A stretch of 64,000 bases of DNA. It comes from Branchiostoma floridae (taxonomy: Eukaryota > Chordata > Leptocardii > Amphioxiformes > Branchiostomatidae). The stretch covers positions 11,282,718 to 11,346,717 of the forward strand of contig NC_049984.1 of NCBI RefSeq assembly GCF_000003815.2. Reading direction: 5' to 3'. The position numbers and the translations under genes were made by a program. The notes beneath the pieces are model-generated. The model ran no database searches. It was not told the DNA's origin and saw nothing but the letters and a program-made list of their open reading frames with translations. The stretch's first letter is position 1, and each line of letters starts with the position of its first letter. Shown here one piece after another: positions 32,276 through 45,583 of the stretch.

Positions 32276-35200
32276 ATGCAGGCAGGGTCAGGGCACAGGC
32301 GTGCAGCGAGCGCTGGTTCGGAAGTGCGGTTGCTCCGAGAAACGGCGTCGCAGCTGAGGAGAGAACTGGTTGAAAGTCGAGCCGAGACGCAGAAAGCTAC
32401 AGATAGGCTACACACCCTCATCGGTCTTGTGAAGAGGTATGAACATAAAGTTCCGTGAAATATTATTTGTGGTTGTGCATTACATCCTTTTGGAGATATC
32501 ATAACAAAATTAGCTTTAAATATTCTTTTGGAACTTTATCTCATAACTCTACTCAGTACTCTGCCCTACTAGTAGTACTTCGGTCCAGCAAGGAGGTGAA
32601 GATTTTAGACCTACTTGAACAGATCTTGGGTTATACTAGTGAAACAACCAGAGAGGCTAGTATATCATCTATCAATTCATCCAAACTGATTTGGCCTTTT
32701 CAAAAAAATAATATTTTATGCCAATGTCAATATACTTTTGTTGGGAACACCAGAAACGCCCCACCTGCTTTGTTCAAGGACCCACAGTTCCTAGTTGGTA
32801 CCAAGGAGGTTGAAAGAGGGAACCTCCTTGTTGGTACAAAGTTGGTTCTCAACTTGCTGAGCTTGCACAATCATCAGATGGCAATCGTCAAGAACTCGGC
32901 CTTGGTGGTTATCTAGGTGTTGGTTTTGTTTTGGCAACTTTCCTTCTTCTTTGCAGCTGTGGTTTCCTATTATCGTAGGAGTTAATGCCAAGTCTGAAAA
33001 GATGATAAAATTCCTGTGATTTGTTCGTCTTGAACTGCTTTTGAATATGTATTGTACATCAGTTTGTGTCCATAGTTTTATTTATGTTCCACCTCTATTG
33101 TAAGGACCTGGTATCCAATAATAGTTGAGAAATAGTTAAGAAAACTTCATTCTCAACTTAGTAACTGAGAAGTACAATTAGTTTTATTGAATTCAAGTTG
33201 AATTGATATAATAACTCAAAGACTACGTACTATTTACAGCAAAGACTTGGTCTAACCTCATTGTAATTTTGTATATAACACCATGAGCCTTTTATATCCT
33301 TGATTACGCGGAAATCTTTACTTTTACCTTCACTTTTGTAGTATCTATTCAATATTTAACGAACCTCAGCCTGGCTCAGTTAGAGAAGTCTGGTCAATGG
33401 AGTAAATGTGCATGAGTAGAAACTTGCGAGATCTACTAAATTAGATACTTGTGCACTTATAAAACTTAAAGTGTCAGTTTAGATACTAATAGTAATACCT
33501 AGTTTATCCCCAGTTACTGTCAAACTTAAAGGTATATTACACAAAACAAAGGTACATTGTAAGTCGTTGGCTTGATATCTACCAGTATCCTGTTTATGCT
33601 GAAGGAAGTCCCTAATCCTTGGAATTTAGCAGGTCATTTGTCTGGCTTAAAGTGTGCTATACAATTTACATTTACACAGGGATTTATGTGGACAATGCCA
33701 AGTTTTTGTCATGCTGATAGACCACTCGGCAGGAGTCTATATTGTGTGACCTTGATTGTTGAGATCAGTCTGGAACAAAATCAGTCCGACAAACGAGACA
33801 AAGGACTGGTAACTGGAGTACTGGGGCAGCTTGCTAAGTATTAGCACTAGTAGGAGTGGGGTTTTGTTACTGTTGTTTGGAAAGTTATGGTTTCTGTCAA
33901 TGTCGGCTATGAGCGGAAGCAACAGTTCCTGCGGTTTAGAGTCGCAAAAGTGTAAATAACCAAGTGTATATAACAAGCTTTCAGACTAATCTGTTGTGTA
34001 ATGGAGGCCATATCCTTGATAAGAACACTTCACAGCTTCCATCTTGTTTACAGATTTTGCCACCCAACTCTTTTCTTCAGAAATGGGGGTTCCAGTTTTT
34101 AGAGCACTAGACTTTCTGTAGTATAATATTAGTACTAGCTCAATCTTTGTGGTTTATTTATCATCACAAAATGATATTATTGAAGGAAATCCTGAATTAT
34201 ACCTTCAAAACATGTCCAACTTAACTTCAAGAGACACAAAGCCAATGTTACCTTGTCACCAAATTCCTTAGCTTAACTATATATAAGTCTTGGAGCCTGA
34301 ATTAAAGAAATTCCAAAAACACATGTAACCTGCAGATATGGCTTAATGCCTGGGATGGATTTTAGTCCAGAAGTGTGTATTGAAGCATTTACATTTGCTT
34401 TTAAATGTGTTTTTACACAATGAAATGTGTATTTTAAACAATGAAATGTGTATTCTAAACAATGAAATGTGTATTCTAAACAATGAAATGTGTGTTTTAA
34501 ACAATGAAATGTGTATTTTAAACAATAAAATGTGTATTTCAAACATTAGACTTGAAGGATTGTTGCTATCAGATATTTGGAAAACCAAATACATGTATCT
34601 GACTTGATAACAGTTAAAGTCTAAAATTAAAACTTGTCCTAATCATCCCAAAAGCTAGAGTATTAATGCATGGATATCATCATTGTCTCCAATCTATTGC
34701 AGGGCGTGGTCAGGGGATGAAACTGCTGCGGTGCATGTAGCAAATATTGTAGGTAGGTCATGCCCTTCTGGCTCTTCTACTTTTACTTTTACAAAAGTTC
34801 ACTTGTTAGTAAACTGGTCTGGTCTGGTCTGTCCATCACAATTAGCAATTCAGCCAATGATAACATTGCAGTTATCAGTTCAACCAAGGAGAGAGTGGCT
34901 GCATATCTATCGATTGTTTGCATTTTGATGTTTATTTATTTTGGATATATTTCTATGTTTTGACGGAGGTGGGCTGGGGTATGGGATTGGTCTACAGACT
35001 TTTCCAATCATGGTCAGTCTAAAGGCTGTTTGTTCCTCTTTCGAGTAAAATTACATCTCCTGATATATGATCTATATCATGAGCTTCTAGTTTCCTGTAC
35101 ATCGTCACCACAATTGGACAACTGCAGTTGGCTGTATTCTATCAGTGAATCTCTAATGCCAGGCCATAAAACAATGGAGACGGTACCAGTGCAACCATGA

Positions 35201-38200
35201 GCTTCTGTTCTTCTTCACAGGTGTAGCCCCACCTTCCTTTCATCCGGATACAACAGCAAAGGGGAACTTAGGGACAAGAATGTCTGGGGACCAGGAAGAG
35301 AAGAGCTTCAGACTCACAGCTCTACCGAAGGTATTTGTTTGTTTCAATGTTTGTTTGCTTGCATTCCATACCAGGTAAACTGCCACAAGGCATAATGCAT
35401 CAGGTTTGTACTGAACACTGGAAAATGAATATCCAGACAGATTGATTTGATCCCCTCACACAGGTATAGCCTTGGTGTGGTAGGTGTTCAAGGTGTGGCT
35501 CTCCTCAAACACAGGACTGACTTATCCAAGTGACATCAGGAGACTTTGAAGTACTATGTTTCAATTTTTGAAACAGTTGCAGTGTTGGAACTGTAATTTT
35601 AATGGATAGCACCCAAGTTAGTTAACGTACTCTTCGATAGTGACATCCAACCAACCAACCAAGGCAGACAATAACTCACCAGAATGGCACCTAGGCTACA
35701 TTGTAGTTTTGGCAACTCATTACTCTTAATGTACAAACGGGACTAGGGCATTACTGTTGATTGCATTTGTTGTTCTGCCCTTACTCTCCTGACAGCTATC
35801 AGAATATATAGCATTCCTCATGGAATTCATTGACTTATTTAGCTGTTTGCCCATTTATTCTGAAGGCCACAAATATATCAACAATGCTCATGTAATTAGG
35901 ACAAGGCTAACATGTTCTCCTCTGTGTGTGATATATTTCATTACGGCCCCATCTACAGACAATGGCAGTCCCTGCACTCGTACAATGTTACCCTAGTGGT
36001 TTGTGGAAGTTCAGTCTATCACTTCTGTTGCTATGCAGGAACATCTCCCCAAATTGACAAAGTAATTCAGGGGTCAATGCCTGGAATAAATGTAATGATT
36101 GGAGCGGGCATATATCACTTCCAAAAGGAGGTCCCCTTGAGTATATGACATAATCAGCCACAATGCTATATGTACACATAGAGCCACACCTTAAAAATAA
36201 GTCAATAGCTCCTGCTGCTCTCCTAATCAAATGTTTGTATAGCTGATTACACCTTTGTACTGTAGGATTGTCATTGTTTGAATGAATGTAGAACGTAAGC
36301 AAAGAAGCAGGGAATTCCCCAAGTCCAGAATGATGTCATAAAATTTGTCAAGTACAAATGCTCTGATTATCACCAAGTATTGTGTTAGACATCTGTGGTT
36401 ATGTGGAACTAAAAACTAGTTACTATATAGTACTAGTATGCTTGGCACTTCAATTTGTCTACATGTATACCTAGTCTATCCCGTCCCATTATGAATTATG
36501 TAACAGCCAAACATACATGTAACAGATTTTAATTCTGTATTACTTAACTGTAAACAGTTATAATTGAAATGGTTGGAGCAATTTTAACATAAAATTTGAA
36601 TTGTCTTACAAGCCTTGCATACCACATTATATACAGCCAGAGCAAATAACTATCCCAGTAATGACAACTGCGATTGTAAATGAATTCAGTCCATTCCAGG
36701 CACTAAAGAAGTATTGATTTGTTGGTTGCACAATATGGTACCAATTTGTGTTGTAAATGTGTACTTTGGGGAACCTGTTCCCAGTCGGGGAATAATCTAA
36801 TTAACTTAGTATTCTGACTTAAACCAAGGATTAGGTATAAGTGTGCCAACACCTCTATGTGATATGGTACTAGTTCTGTAGGTGTGGCTGGGAGAGATAC
36901 CATGTTACACGTACAGACACATTGTAGATTGCAGCATTTCTATGGTCTTTATGTTACAGGGTGCACCAAACATTTTCTTACATTTATGTATGTAAAGATA
37001 TCAAAGTATACTAGTATACATCATATTCTTGACATCTAAGTGTTAGAAAGATAACAAAAATGTCTGTCATGGTACTTGTTTAAGAGTTTGATAGCTTGTA
37101 ACTCAGTTTCATTATTAGGTTATTACTTAAATTTAAGTGGTGCACCCAAAAACTTTTTGGTGCACCCAATTTTTTAAGCTGGCCGTGTTTTAATATCTAG
37201 CCTGTGGGGAAAATTGCCTTAGAAACTCCATCACTACATTTTCCTACCTATCTACATGCATCTGCAAACTTGTTTCAGACCCTCAACACTGTTATCATAG
37301 CTTCATAAATGTACAGTTTACATACATTATTACATGTACATACACATCTTGACTTTTATCAGGGGTTAGAGCAAGAACAATTGAATTATGCAAATTAAGA
37401 ATCAAATTGGGAAGTACTTTTATGAGTACCTGAGGGGTAAGCATGCCAAAAGTAAGTGTCATTATAGACTAGATTCTAGTAATGCAATAATGATTTATTG
37501 ACCCAGCTTGAAGTACAAATTATAATATTGTGCACTTTAACTTGATTATAATCAAGAATACACTTTCTTCTATTAAAAAAATGTTCTTTCATTATTGTGC
37601 ATCATACTATATTATCTTCTTGATAAGTAAATATTTATTTGATTGATCTTTTGGTGCTGTTCCAAACTATACATGCCCAAGCTCCACTGTTCCTGGCTGG
37701 TTTAAGGTACTCTTCTTTTTGTGTGGGCAAATGAAGTATGCTTCCTGACTTTGGCAATGTCTTGCAAAAATTTATAAAAGTGCATTGTTTAACTGAGAAA
37801 ATAGGTAATTCTATGAGATACCCTGACAGTATCACCCATGTTCCTTCACCCCACAGTCCAGAGCGGTGAACAACTGGGCGTTGCTGACAATCCGTGTGCT
37901 GAACAGAGAGTACTGCATGCTGGAGGAAGAGCTGAGACAACAGCAGCACCAGTATCTGCACAGGAGGGAGATGTTCATGAACGAACAACTGCAGGACAAG
38001 TCAGTCTACTGTACATTCACTTATTTTTTAAATTTGCTGGACAAGTGAAAAAGAACAGGAGAAATGTGGGGTTTTTTTTCGCAATATGTGCTTGAAACAA
38101 TTCTGCAGTACAGTAGTAAGTATGTTTGTGGTGTCACAGAAAAAAAAAACTGCAAAAATAAAAACTACAGTGACTGCAAACTTTTCAAGATTTGCAGTAT

Positions 38201-41200
38201 CATCTTTAAAGTTTAAAGATTCATAGAGGGGCGGCTAGTTTTTATTTTCCTGGAGACAATGTAGCCTAGCCAACCAGAGCAAGTTACTGTGAAACTTCAT
38301 ACACACTGTACAGTTAATCTGTACCTTGAATCTTTACCTTGAACCGCAGCCAGTCGATACCCTTTCATGGGTAATAAGGCTGTCCTAGTTGTGGCGGTAG
38401 TAGCATCAGTATGTGAAGCGGTACTCGTGTAGGTCTGGATGCCTTCCCCACTCCTGCCCCAGTCTTATCTTGAACTCATTCACTGTCCTGCTATTGACTG
38501 TGCTCTGTGAGAGTTTATTCCAAGCAGGGGTAGCTCATGTGGGAAAGAAGTGTGCCCTCGGGCCTGTAGCTTTCTGAATTTGATACTTGAACTGGTGTCC
38601 ACGTGTGTTTGTTGCCAAGCTTGATGTTAAGACAAAGGTTCACATTATAGTTATAGCAAACTTATATTATGTAGCCCATTAATTCCATCAACACTTTGTC
38701 ACATCTGATAATAGCTGATTCTTGAATAAGAAAGTTCAGTCCACTATTGTGTCTGAGCCTTTTCCTGCAGGAAAGATCATGTTCCCTGTTGACACCTTGT
38801 AAAGTGGCACTTTCTCTGGTCCAGACAACATCCCTCCTGTTTATATCAACTGCCACTTCCTGCTTGTCTTGTTGATTGGGTTTCAAAGCACAACAAAACC
38901 TTGACCTTGCCGTGCCCTCATGCTGTCTATTGTTCAGCTCACAGGGAGACAGAGAGATTTTCAATGCCAAGAAGGCATTTTTGCAGCTATTATCATGATT
39001 GATAGAGCCATTATACTGTATAATGTTTTCTCATGTTTTCCTGTAGCTCCAAAGCAACACAAGGTTCATTTTAACGTTTTCCCTGCTGCCTAGCCCTGCA
39101 ACCAATACAAATTTGATGTAAAATAGCAACTTGAGCATGGAGAAGGCTAAAAAGATGAACATAGAGTCTTCTTACATTGCTAGTAGGCAGCATTCAATAG
39201 TCTCATCAGGTGAAAGAAGAGTGTTGCTTGTTGTATACATCTATGGCTGAGAAGGTAACATTAGCCTTCACACCTGGAAGCTTAAGGTCCTCTGCTAGGA
39301 AGGCTGTTGTTCTTTTGATGGCTCACTTCATGATGTTTCCCTCAGTACTACTTAGCGTTCATGACCATAATTCAAAACCCTCTAGGTATCAGCTGGAAGC
39401 CTCACACATACCTTCTCTTTTCTATGGTAACTGCCTATGAATTGAGTTAAAAAGATTAAAGTGAGCCTCAAACTTCATAAACTGAACTTGGCAATTATTA
39501 CTATCTACAAGTGTTTAGCTCCTTATAGATACATGAAAAGCTGTAGACAGAAAAGAATAATGTGAACTTAAAACATGATCAGGGCTTCATTAGCTGTCCA
39601 TCTATCCCAGGACGGAAATTTGCTTGTTAAGACAGAAAAATTTCATCATAAGTGTTTTCGTGAGCTTTAACAAGGAAAATCAAAACATCTGCTTCAAAAC
39701 AACAACAAGTGGGGAAAAAAATCTTCAAAGCTGGAGACAGCCACATGTGGAATAGTTCTCACATGCAGAATGTATGTTGAAATGATGTCACAGAATGTGA
39801 TATTTCTCTTCTTATAGTCCAAGCAAAGTGAGAATATCATCAGCCAAGAAGAGACCAACACTGGGAGATGTGGGCAGACTTGGAACACCAACAGACAAAC
39901 TGAACACAGCCACAGCACCCCCTCCTGTTAGTATGGTCCTGTTTAACTTCCAGTTCCTTTCAGAGAAGAGAATATATAACAACAGTTAATCTGGCCAAAC
40001 ATGGCATATAAAAAAGTAGCTAGACCACAACATCTTTATGAGTTGTTTTCAAGAATCACCATACATTGATTCAAAATTCCACATTTTTGTCCTCGTGACT
40101 CTGTATGCTTAAGGAAGGAAGATATCACATCATTTGTGTCAACACATCGAAGTCCCCGATTATTAGAGTCATCCTCTGCTTGGAGAATAACAATAGGTAA
40201 CATACAAGAAATGTGTCCAAATATCTATTGATTATGTGGGTTTGATTGAGTGAATGAAACATTTTTAAGCAGAGGACAACTCTAATAATCGGGGACTTCG
40301 ATGTGTTGACACAAATGATGTGATATCTTCCTTCCCTACACCTACAGAGCCCAGAGGCCACCAAACCGCCCCTCCCCCATGGTCGCTCCCCATCACATGG
40401 TCACCTGTACAGACCGGCATCAGGGAAACGACCAACGCTACAGGACGACAGCATTCACTCCCTGGTCGACCTGTTCATCGAGCCCACCTACAGTGCCAAG
40501 AAAAACAAGCTGAAGGAGGTCAATAGAATGAGGGTATGTAAAATTGTAAAGGTAGTCCCATAGTATTTTTAAAGGGGCAGTGGATTGTTAATTTAGCATT
40601 TAAGCAATTAAGTCAGATACCCATTTTACACCTGGGTGGTGTGAGCAAAGTTGTGTCGATTGTCTTTGTAAAGGACACAGCCGTAAAAGCCAGAAACAAA
40701 ACCTGTGACCTTTGATCTTATGTACGCACTAGCCACTTGGTCAAATACATGTAAAACCACACATATGTAGAAGTAACATATAAGGACAGCTTTGTCTTTC
40801 TTTTGAAAGTCGTGTGAAATTGCAATGAATTGTAATCTGTGAAGTAAGTCACACTAGACTAAACTGAGGAAGAATTAATCACTGTATGCTTTTCTTCTCC
40901 ACATTTTGTACTCATTAGGAAAGGGCAGGAAGTGTTGGAGAAGATTCAGAGAAATACTATCAGAGCTTCTCAGAGAGATACCCAAAGGTATGTATTTTAT
41001 GCTACATTAAGATTCAGAAATGTGTGTGTAAAAAAATATTATCATATGTATTACTTTACAATTTGAATAAAATATTCCAATTTGAATGAACCACACCCAA
41101 ACACGGGCATAGGAATTTAACAATGACAAAAACTTATACGCAATGATGTTAGATGTTTTTTAAGACTTTTTATGTATTTCTGCCAATGGAAGTTGCAATG

Positions 41201-42082
41201 ACAGTAGAAAAATTCAAACTGGCTAGAGCCCTGATCTAGCTGTAACTATACTTATCAAAGCTGACATTTAGTGTTTCCTCCTGCCATGCAGCAACCAGAC
41301 TTGTACAGTGCTAGTGAAATACTGGACCAGCGGAAGCGCCCAGTCAGTGCCAAGGAGCTGAAAGAAAAAGATGCCATGAGGGCCAGACCCAAGTCTGGAG
41401 GTATGAGAAGTGGTGTATTGTAAATACAGCTCTAGCCAAGTGGAACTGGGCATTGCTTTCAGGTCACTGGAGGATACAGATCTCAGTCATGTTGCCTGTG
41501 TAATTGGGTCCCTGAAGAATATGTGTAAATGCACATTGATGACACTTCACCTACATTTGCTGTGGTTTCTCGCTGTACACTAAGAATGACTTTAGTTCTT
41601 TTTCTTTTGTTTTAATGTATTATTGTATTAGTTTTTCAAAGTACAAGTAAAATGCACCAAAATTTGCTATATGTGTTGTATAAGCCCTGGAATTACAGAA
41701 TAGTTTCATCACTGCACACCCACTAATTTAGCTTAAGAAATATATTTGCTAGCTTTGATATTTTCATGGACCAGTGAGCTTCTCTTTCTTTTTAGTTAAA
41801 CAGCAAAGCAAGAACAAGAGTGAGGTGCCAGACAAAGCCAGACCCTCCTCAGCCCAGGTCTTCCTGACTCAGAAACGAGAGTCCAACCCAGTTCTCACCA
41901 AGAACGAACTGAAGGAGAACAAGAAATCCAACACTACAAAGCGACCAGTGGTGAAGAAAAGTGAGCAAGCTGAGGCATTTGCTAAAGAGCTGGTGCGTAT
42001 GGAGGAGATGGAGAGAGAGTTTAAGAAGACGACAAAGATGCTGCAACAGAGACTTGGTATCTCAGGAGAAGGGGAGGTGTGA
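32276..42082 (+). CDS. Coiled-coil protein of unknown family, nine exons
   Basis: Exons: 32276-32436, 34703-34752, 35221-35330, 37857-37999, 39818-39926, 40348-40533, 40919-40987, 41292-41400, 41796-42082 (TGA). All phases agree and give 407 residues, so the gene model is good although I do not recognise the family. The N-terminus (residues about 15-55) is a charged coiled coil (EVRLLRETASQLRRELVESR) followed by AWSGDETAAVHVANIVG. A second helical block reads NNWALLTIRVLNREY and continues with an EEELRQQQ run. The middle is Pro/Ser/Lys-rich, and the C-terminus is a third coiled coil (KSEQAEAFAKELVRMEEMER). It is basic, with no signal peptide or membrane segment. The style resembles centrosomal or axonemal coiled-coil proteins, but that is only an impression. 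It shares a divergent promoter with PDCD6. The last exon has an alternative continuation, described separately. Confidence 0.82.
34415..34544 (+). repeat. 21-bp minisatellite, about six copies
   Basis: Tandem units of the type ACAATGAAATGTGTATT plus TYAA, varying at a few positions. Because the period is a multiple of three, open frames persist on both strands, which explains apparent peptides there. It lies in the 2.3-kb first intron of the coiled-coil gene. Confidence 0.85.
34830..34960. repeat. Dispersed repeat, copy 2 (relative at 7365-7490)
   Basis: Contains ATTAGCAATTCAGCCAATGA, TTATCAGTTCAACCAA, GTGGCTGCATATCTATC and TCTATGTTTTG, matching the 7.4-kb copy. It lies in an intron of the coiled-coil gene. 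Confidence 0.4.
40113..40335. repeat. Nearly perfect 69-bp inverted repeat before an exon
   Basis: Left arm 40113-40181 and right arm 40267-40335 are reverse complements with about two mismatches (GTCATCC versus GTTGTCC), with an 85-bp spacer. The right arm ends in the pyrimidine tract, 12 bp before the exon at 40348. The arms contain no ORF. The near identity indicates a recent or maintained event. Confidence 0.85.
40600..40750 (+). repeat. Dispersed repeat, copy 2 (relative at 21850-22080)
   Basis: Same block order as the copy near 22 kb (ACCCATTTT, TTACACCTGGGT, GTGAGCAAAGTTGTGT, ACCTGTGACCT). It lies in an intron of the coiled-coil gene, between the exons ending 40533 and starting 40919. 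Confidence 0.55.
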
Positions 42083-42757
42083 TGCTACCTGGTTGGCAAT
42101 CATACCTGTTCACGTTGTGGTCTGGCCATTATGTGTGTCAAACCTTTCAGTTTGCAATTGGTGTGGAATACATATTTTAGATACAAAACTCCCTGCTGCC
42201 AATATCCTAGTTACCAACACAAATCTGGTGCCAAAAGGCTACTTCAGTGTAAAATTTTTGAAGTGTCGGAACATTCAAAGCTGTGCAAGATCAGGTTCTG
42301 TATACAGTATGTGTAACATCCTATCCATTTATTTCAGACTGTAACTTCCTTTCCCTAAAGTAATCAACACAAATGTACACTCAGTCGAAATCTGTTCAAA
42401 ATAACTGCAACCCGTGTACCATCCCTGCTATTTTCCTGGAGAGCCTAATTGCATGAGGGTATTTTTTTTGTCTGAATCAACAAATTTTCTACATCAAACT
42501 TGACTACTACACATTATAGATATTAAAGTCATTGTAGTTGTTTTTATTAACTGTACTTTTCAATCGAAGAGTTCCTGTTTGTGATATTTCAGTACCCATA
42601 CATATGAGTAATGGATGCCTAAATTTTATTTAGGAGGTGCATGGTTGTGAAATGTTACTTTGAATTCTTGATCAACTGCTGGCAATAATTGCCAGAATTG
42701 TTATTCAGTAAAGAAAAAATAGATGAGAAAAACACAGGGTTATTATTTTTTTTTTGC

Positions 42758-42763
42758 AATAAA
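42758..42763 (+). terminator. AATAAA poly(A) signal of the coiled-coil gene
   Basis: Canonical signal 676 bases after the TGA at 42080-42082, following a T-run. It would end the short form of the transcript, before the alternative exon at 42925. Confidence 0.45.
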
Positions 42764-42924
42764 TGAAGTAGATTCATTGTTAGTGTTATGTTAACATAAC
42801 CAAGGTGGAATGACAGATTTCAATATACCTTCTCATGAACACACAAGTGGGTACTTCTCGTAATGAAGAGACTGATGCAATGCTAGGAAGGCAGAACTTG
42901 CGGCACAATTTTTGTTCTTTCAGT

Positions 42925-43019
42925 TTGTCATAGAACGAGTAGCACTAAGACTTCTCAAAGTCGGGGAAGGAAGCTACAAGATGACCACAGATGACAGTGT
43001 GGTGTGGTTGTGTTGGTGA
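42925..43019 (+). CDS. Candidate alternative terminal exon of the coiled-coil gene
   Basis: After a good acceptor (TTCTTTCAG) the sequence reads FVIERVALRLLKVGEGSYKM and runs to TGA at 43017. It joins in phase 0 to a cryptic donor at 42077 (GAG/GTGTGA) inside the last exon, replacing the final Val-stop. A GTGAGA donor at 43016 could also continue the gene further. If it is terminal, the AATAAA at about 45056 could end a 2-kb 3' UTR. Confidence 0.45.
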
Positions 43020-43514
43020 GAGTTTCTATGACATTTAGAGAGACACTGGGTGAACTTGAATAAATGAATAGATAAATTGTTGCTGAATAACGCATTCCGT
43101 GGTAAATCAGAGATATCCAAGCAGATACTAAGGCAATATACTATTTTTTACAAGTGTAATTCCTAGAGATGGAAGATTTTGATTGACAAAGGAATTAGAT
43201 ACGGAATTACATGTATCTAATTGTATTTCATTATACTATGTCAAACATTCCTCTTCATGAAACTGGCTGCAAATTCTAAGACGATACAGAGAAAGAAAGT
43301 AGAATGGTCCTCTCTAATGATGTATTGACTGTAACAATATTTTCATAGCATATAATTTGTGGCATATACATACTTTTATAATTTGTGGACTTGTCCACAA
43401 CGGTTGCAGTAACTTTTCATGAAGGAAAGTTGATTAATTTAGGGCTCAAGAGCTGCAGGACCTGAAGTAACTGCAAGGTGTCATCATTGAGCAACTTACA
43501 TGTAAGACCCCTGT

Positions 43515-43725
43515 AAGGCTAAGGTTACATTTCCATACCAGGGCCCGGCCGGGCTGTTTGTAGAAACGAAAAATAGAAGTGTATACGTTAAAATATGCAC
43601 AAGTAATGCCTACGACTATTCTCTTGATGTCTTATGTAGTTTGGTCTCTTTTATATCATACCTCTCGTTCCCGAAAGCTGCCCGACCGGGCCACAGTTTG
43701 AAAATGTGACGTAGGAATGGTGTTA
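43515..43725. mobile_element. Foldback element with GC-rich inner arms
   Basis: Left side has GTTACATTTCC then AGGGCCCGGCCGGGCTGTTTG. The right side has, inverted, GCTGCCCGACCGGGCCACAG then AAAATGTGACGT. The arms are imperfect, with about 100 bp of AT-rich middle and no ORF. Confidence 0.45.
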
Positions 43726-44391
43726 TTATAGTTTTATACTTCTATTCTTGTAAGCAAAGTGATAGGTACAAATCCTCACTTGAGCTGGAAGCTCTTGTAA
43801 ACGGGATTGATTTTTCTGTCTATCCCTTTTTCAGATAACCATCTCATTACTTTTATGAAAAAACACATTTTGCTTCTCAAATCAAACAACAAAAACAAAA
43901 TTTTATACTTGAAACAGCCATGTACTTAAGTATGTACATGAACGTTCTACAGGCCACTTAAGGAAAGATTTACAGGGAGATAGACACTCCTTGCTTCCTT
44001 TGGCATCTATAGGTACTGATACGTGCAGCTACACTGTAAACTATGTAGATTGCTGTAAGTTTTGTTAGTGTTACATCTCTTATGAAAGAATTTATGTTTG
44101 ATGTAGTTGATCTCTTTTGAATTTCTTTAGTTCTATCCTAGCTTGTAAAATAAGTGAAGAATTTGATTTTAACATATCATTTTTGTAGTCCTTGTGTATC
44201 AGCTCATGTACTTTGTTTTTGATGATCATGAGGCCCTCTCATAAGGGATTGCTTCTTAATCTTAAGCCTTTTGTTGACTTATATGGCTTTTGGACTGTTC
44301 CCCTTTATCTTCCTTCATGGCCATATCCAGAGACTCCCTTTGGACAATACCACATAAGTTGAAAGGCTCTGCTAATTATATATAATAAATG

Positions 44392-44544
44392 GGCTGAGGA
44401 TTCAACTTTTGTGGATGTGGTCACTAACCAGCTGTCAGCCAATAATAGAATTGACTTTACCACTAGAAAATATTTCTGTGATTCTATGATTTGCTGACAG
44501 CTGGTAAAATAGAAACTATGTCCACAAAAGTGGAAACCTCAGCC
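44392..44544. mobile_element. MITE-like foldback, copy 2
   Basis: Ends are inverted copies of GGCTGAGGnTTCnACTTTTG, with an inner inverted pair around CCAGCTGTCAGC. About 153 bp, noncoding. It is related to the element at 15948-16084. Confidence 0.65.
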
Positions 44545-45583
44545 TGGATTATCAGAACCTCCCCATGGTATATTGCATAGGGCACAGGCAAGGCTCTGTG
44601 TAGGAAACACCTGTGTGTATTGTAATACATGATATTGCATTGTTGTATACCTGCACAATATTTGTGCATTGGCATTTAGTGTCATGGTGTCGCAGAATGG
44701 TGTTCGGTGGTTGTGTAGAGAGATGTGGTCTTTGATTTGGATGTGCAAACAACAACTTAATGAAATTGTGCATAGTGCTTTTTACATGTCTGCTGCAAAA
44801 TCCTTTAACTACTAGTATTTGTGGCATGTTATTTCTGTATATATTTGTTGTCAGTTTGATCTGCAATAGCTCAGTAATCTTATTGTTGTACTTTGTTCTA
44901 TTGTGAACATTTAATTTCATAATTGTGAAAGCTCTCAATTTTATTCATCATTATATGAATTAGAGTTATGGTGTAACAAATTTCTGTTTACATATTGTGT
45001 GCAAAAATCCCAAGTGTCAAACATCCTTCATACAGCCTGTGTTCTTTGATCATACAAAATAAAAACAACAAACATGCCGCTTTATACAGTAGTAGAGATT
45101 GAGTTGTATTTGAATATCCCGCTTGTTACCAATCTGATTATGTATCCATTTTTCTTTGTCTATTGTTCCATAATTCTCCTGACAACAAATTATGATCGCT
45201 CTGTCAGACACTTAAATAATCATCTATATTAGGCCACAGCAAGTAACTTTTATGAATAACTCAGAATAAATATTCTCTGCAGACTCGAAAGCCAATTTGA
45301 GTGCACAAAAACACACGCCTGTGTTTTAAAAGTTGTAACATGACATTGCCGGCAACAAGAAATCTATTTCCATGAAGAGAAAGAGCCAGCACGTACTAGT
45401 ATCTCTATTTACGTCTTAATCTGCACACCGATACTGCAATAGCTCTGTGTTATATATGAATTCTCTGCCTGCCACAAAACAAGTGCCTGTAGCAATCCGT
45501 ATATTGTACTTCTGTGCCACGTTTGGCTGATAAAACGGATGTTAGATTACGCCTATTTTACATCACTATGGGTGGATTCCTGT

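Larger units (their letters stand above)
43020..45583. other. Intergenic or long 3' UTR, with foldback elements
   Basis: AT-rich, with no supported coding exon. It contains two foldback elements (about 43515-43725 and 44392-44544), an AATAAA on the plus strand at about 45056, and a TTTATT at 44940 that could serve the minus-strand PTB gene. Part may be 3' UTR of either flanking gene, which point towards each other. Confidence 0.5.

Noticed and set aside
32455-32916. 153-residue ORF in the first intron of the coiled-coil gene
   Set aside because: No recognisable domain, AT-biased composition, and it begins just past a good donor at 32437. Chance ORF or old repeat.
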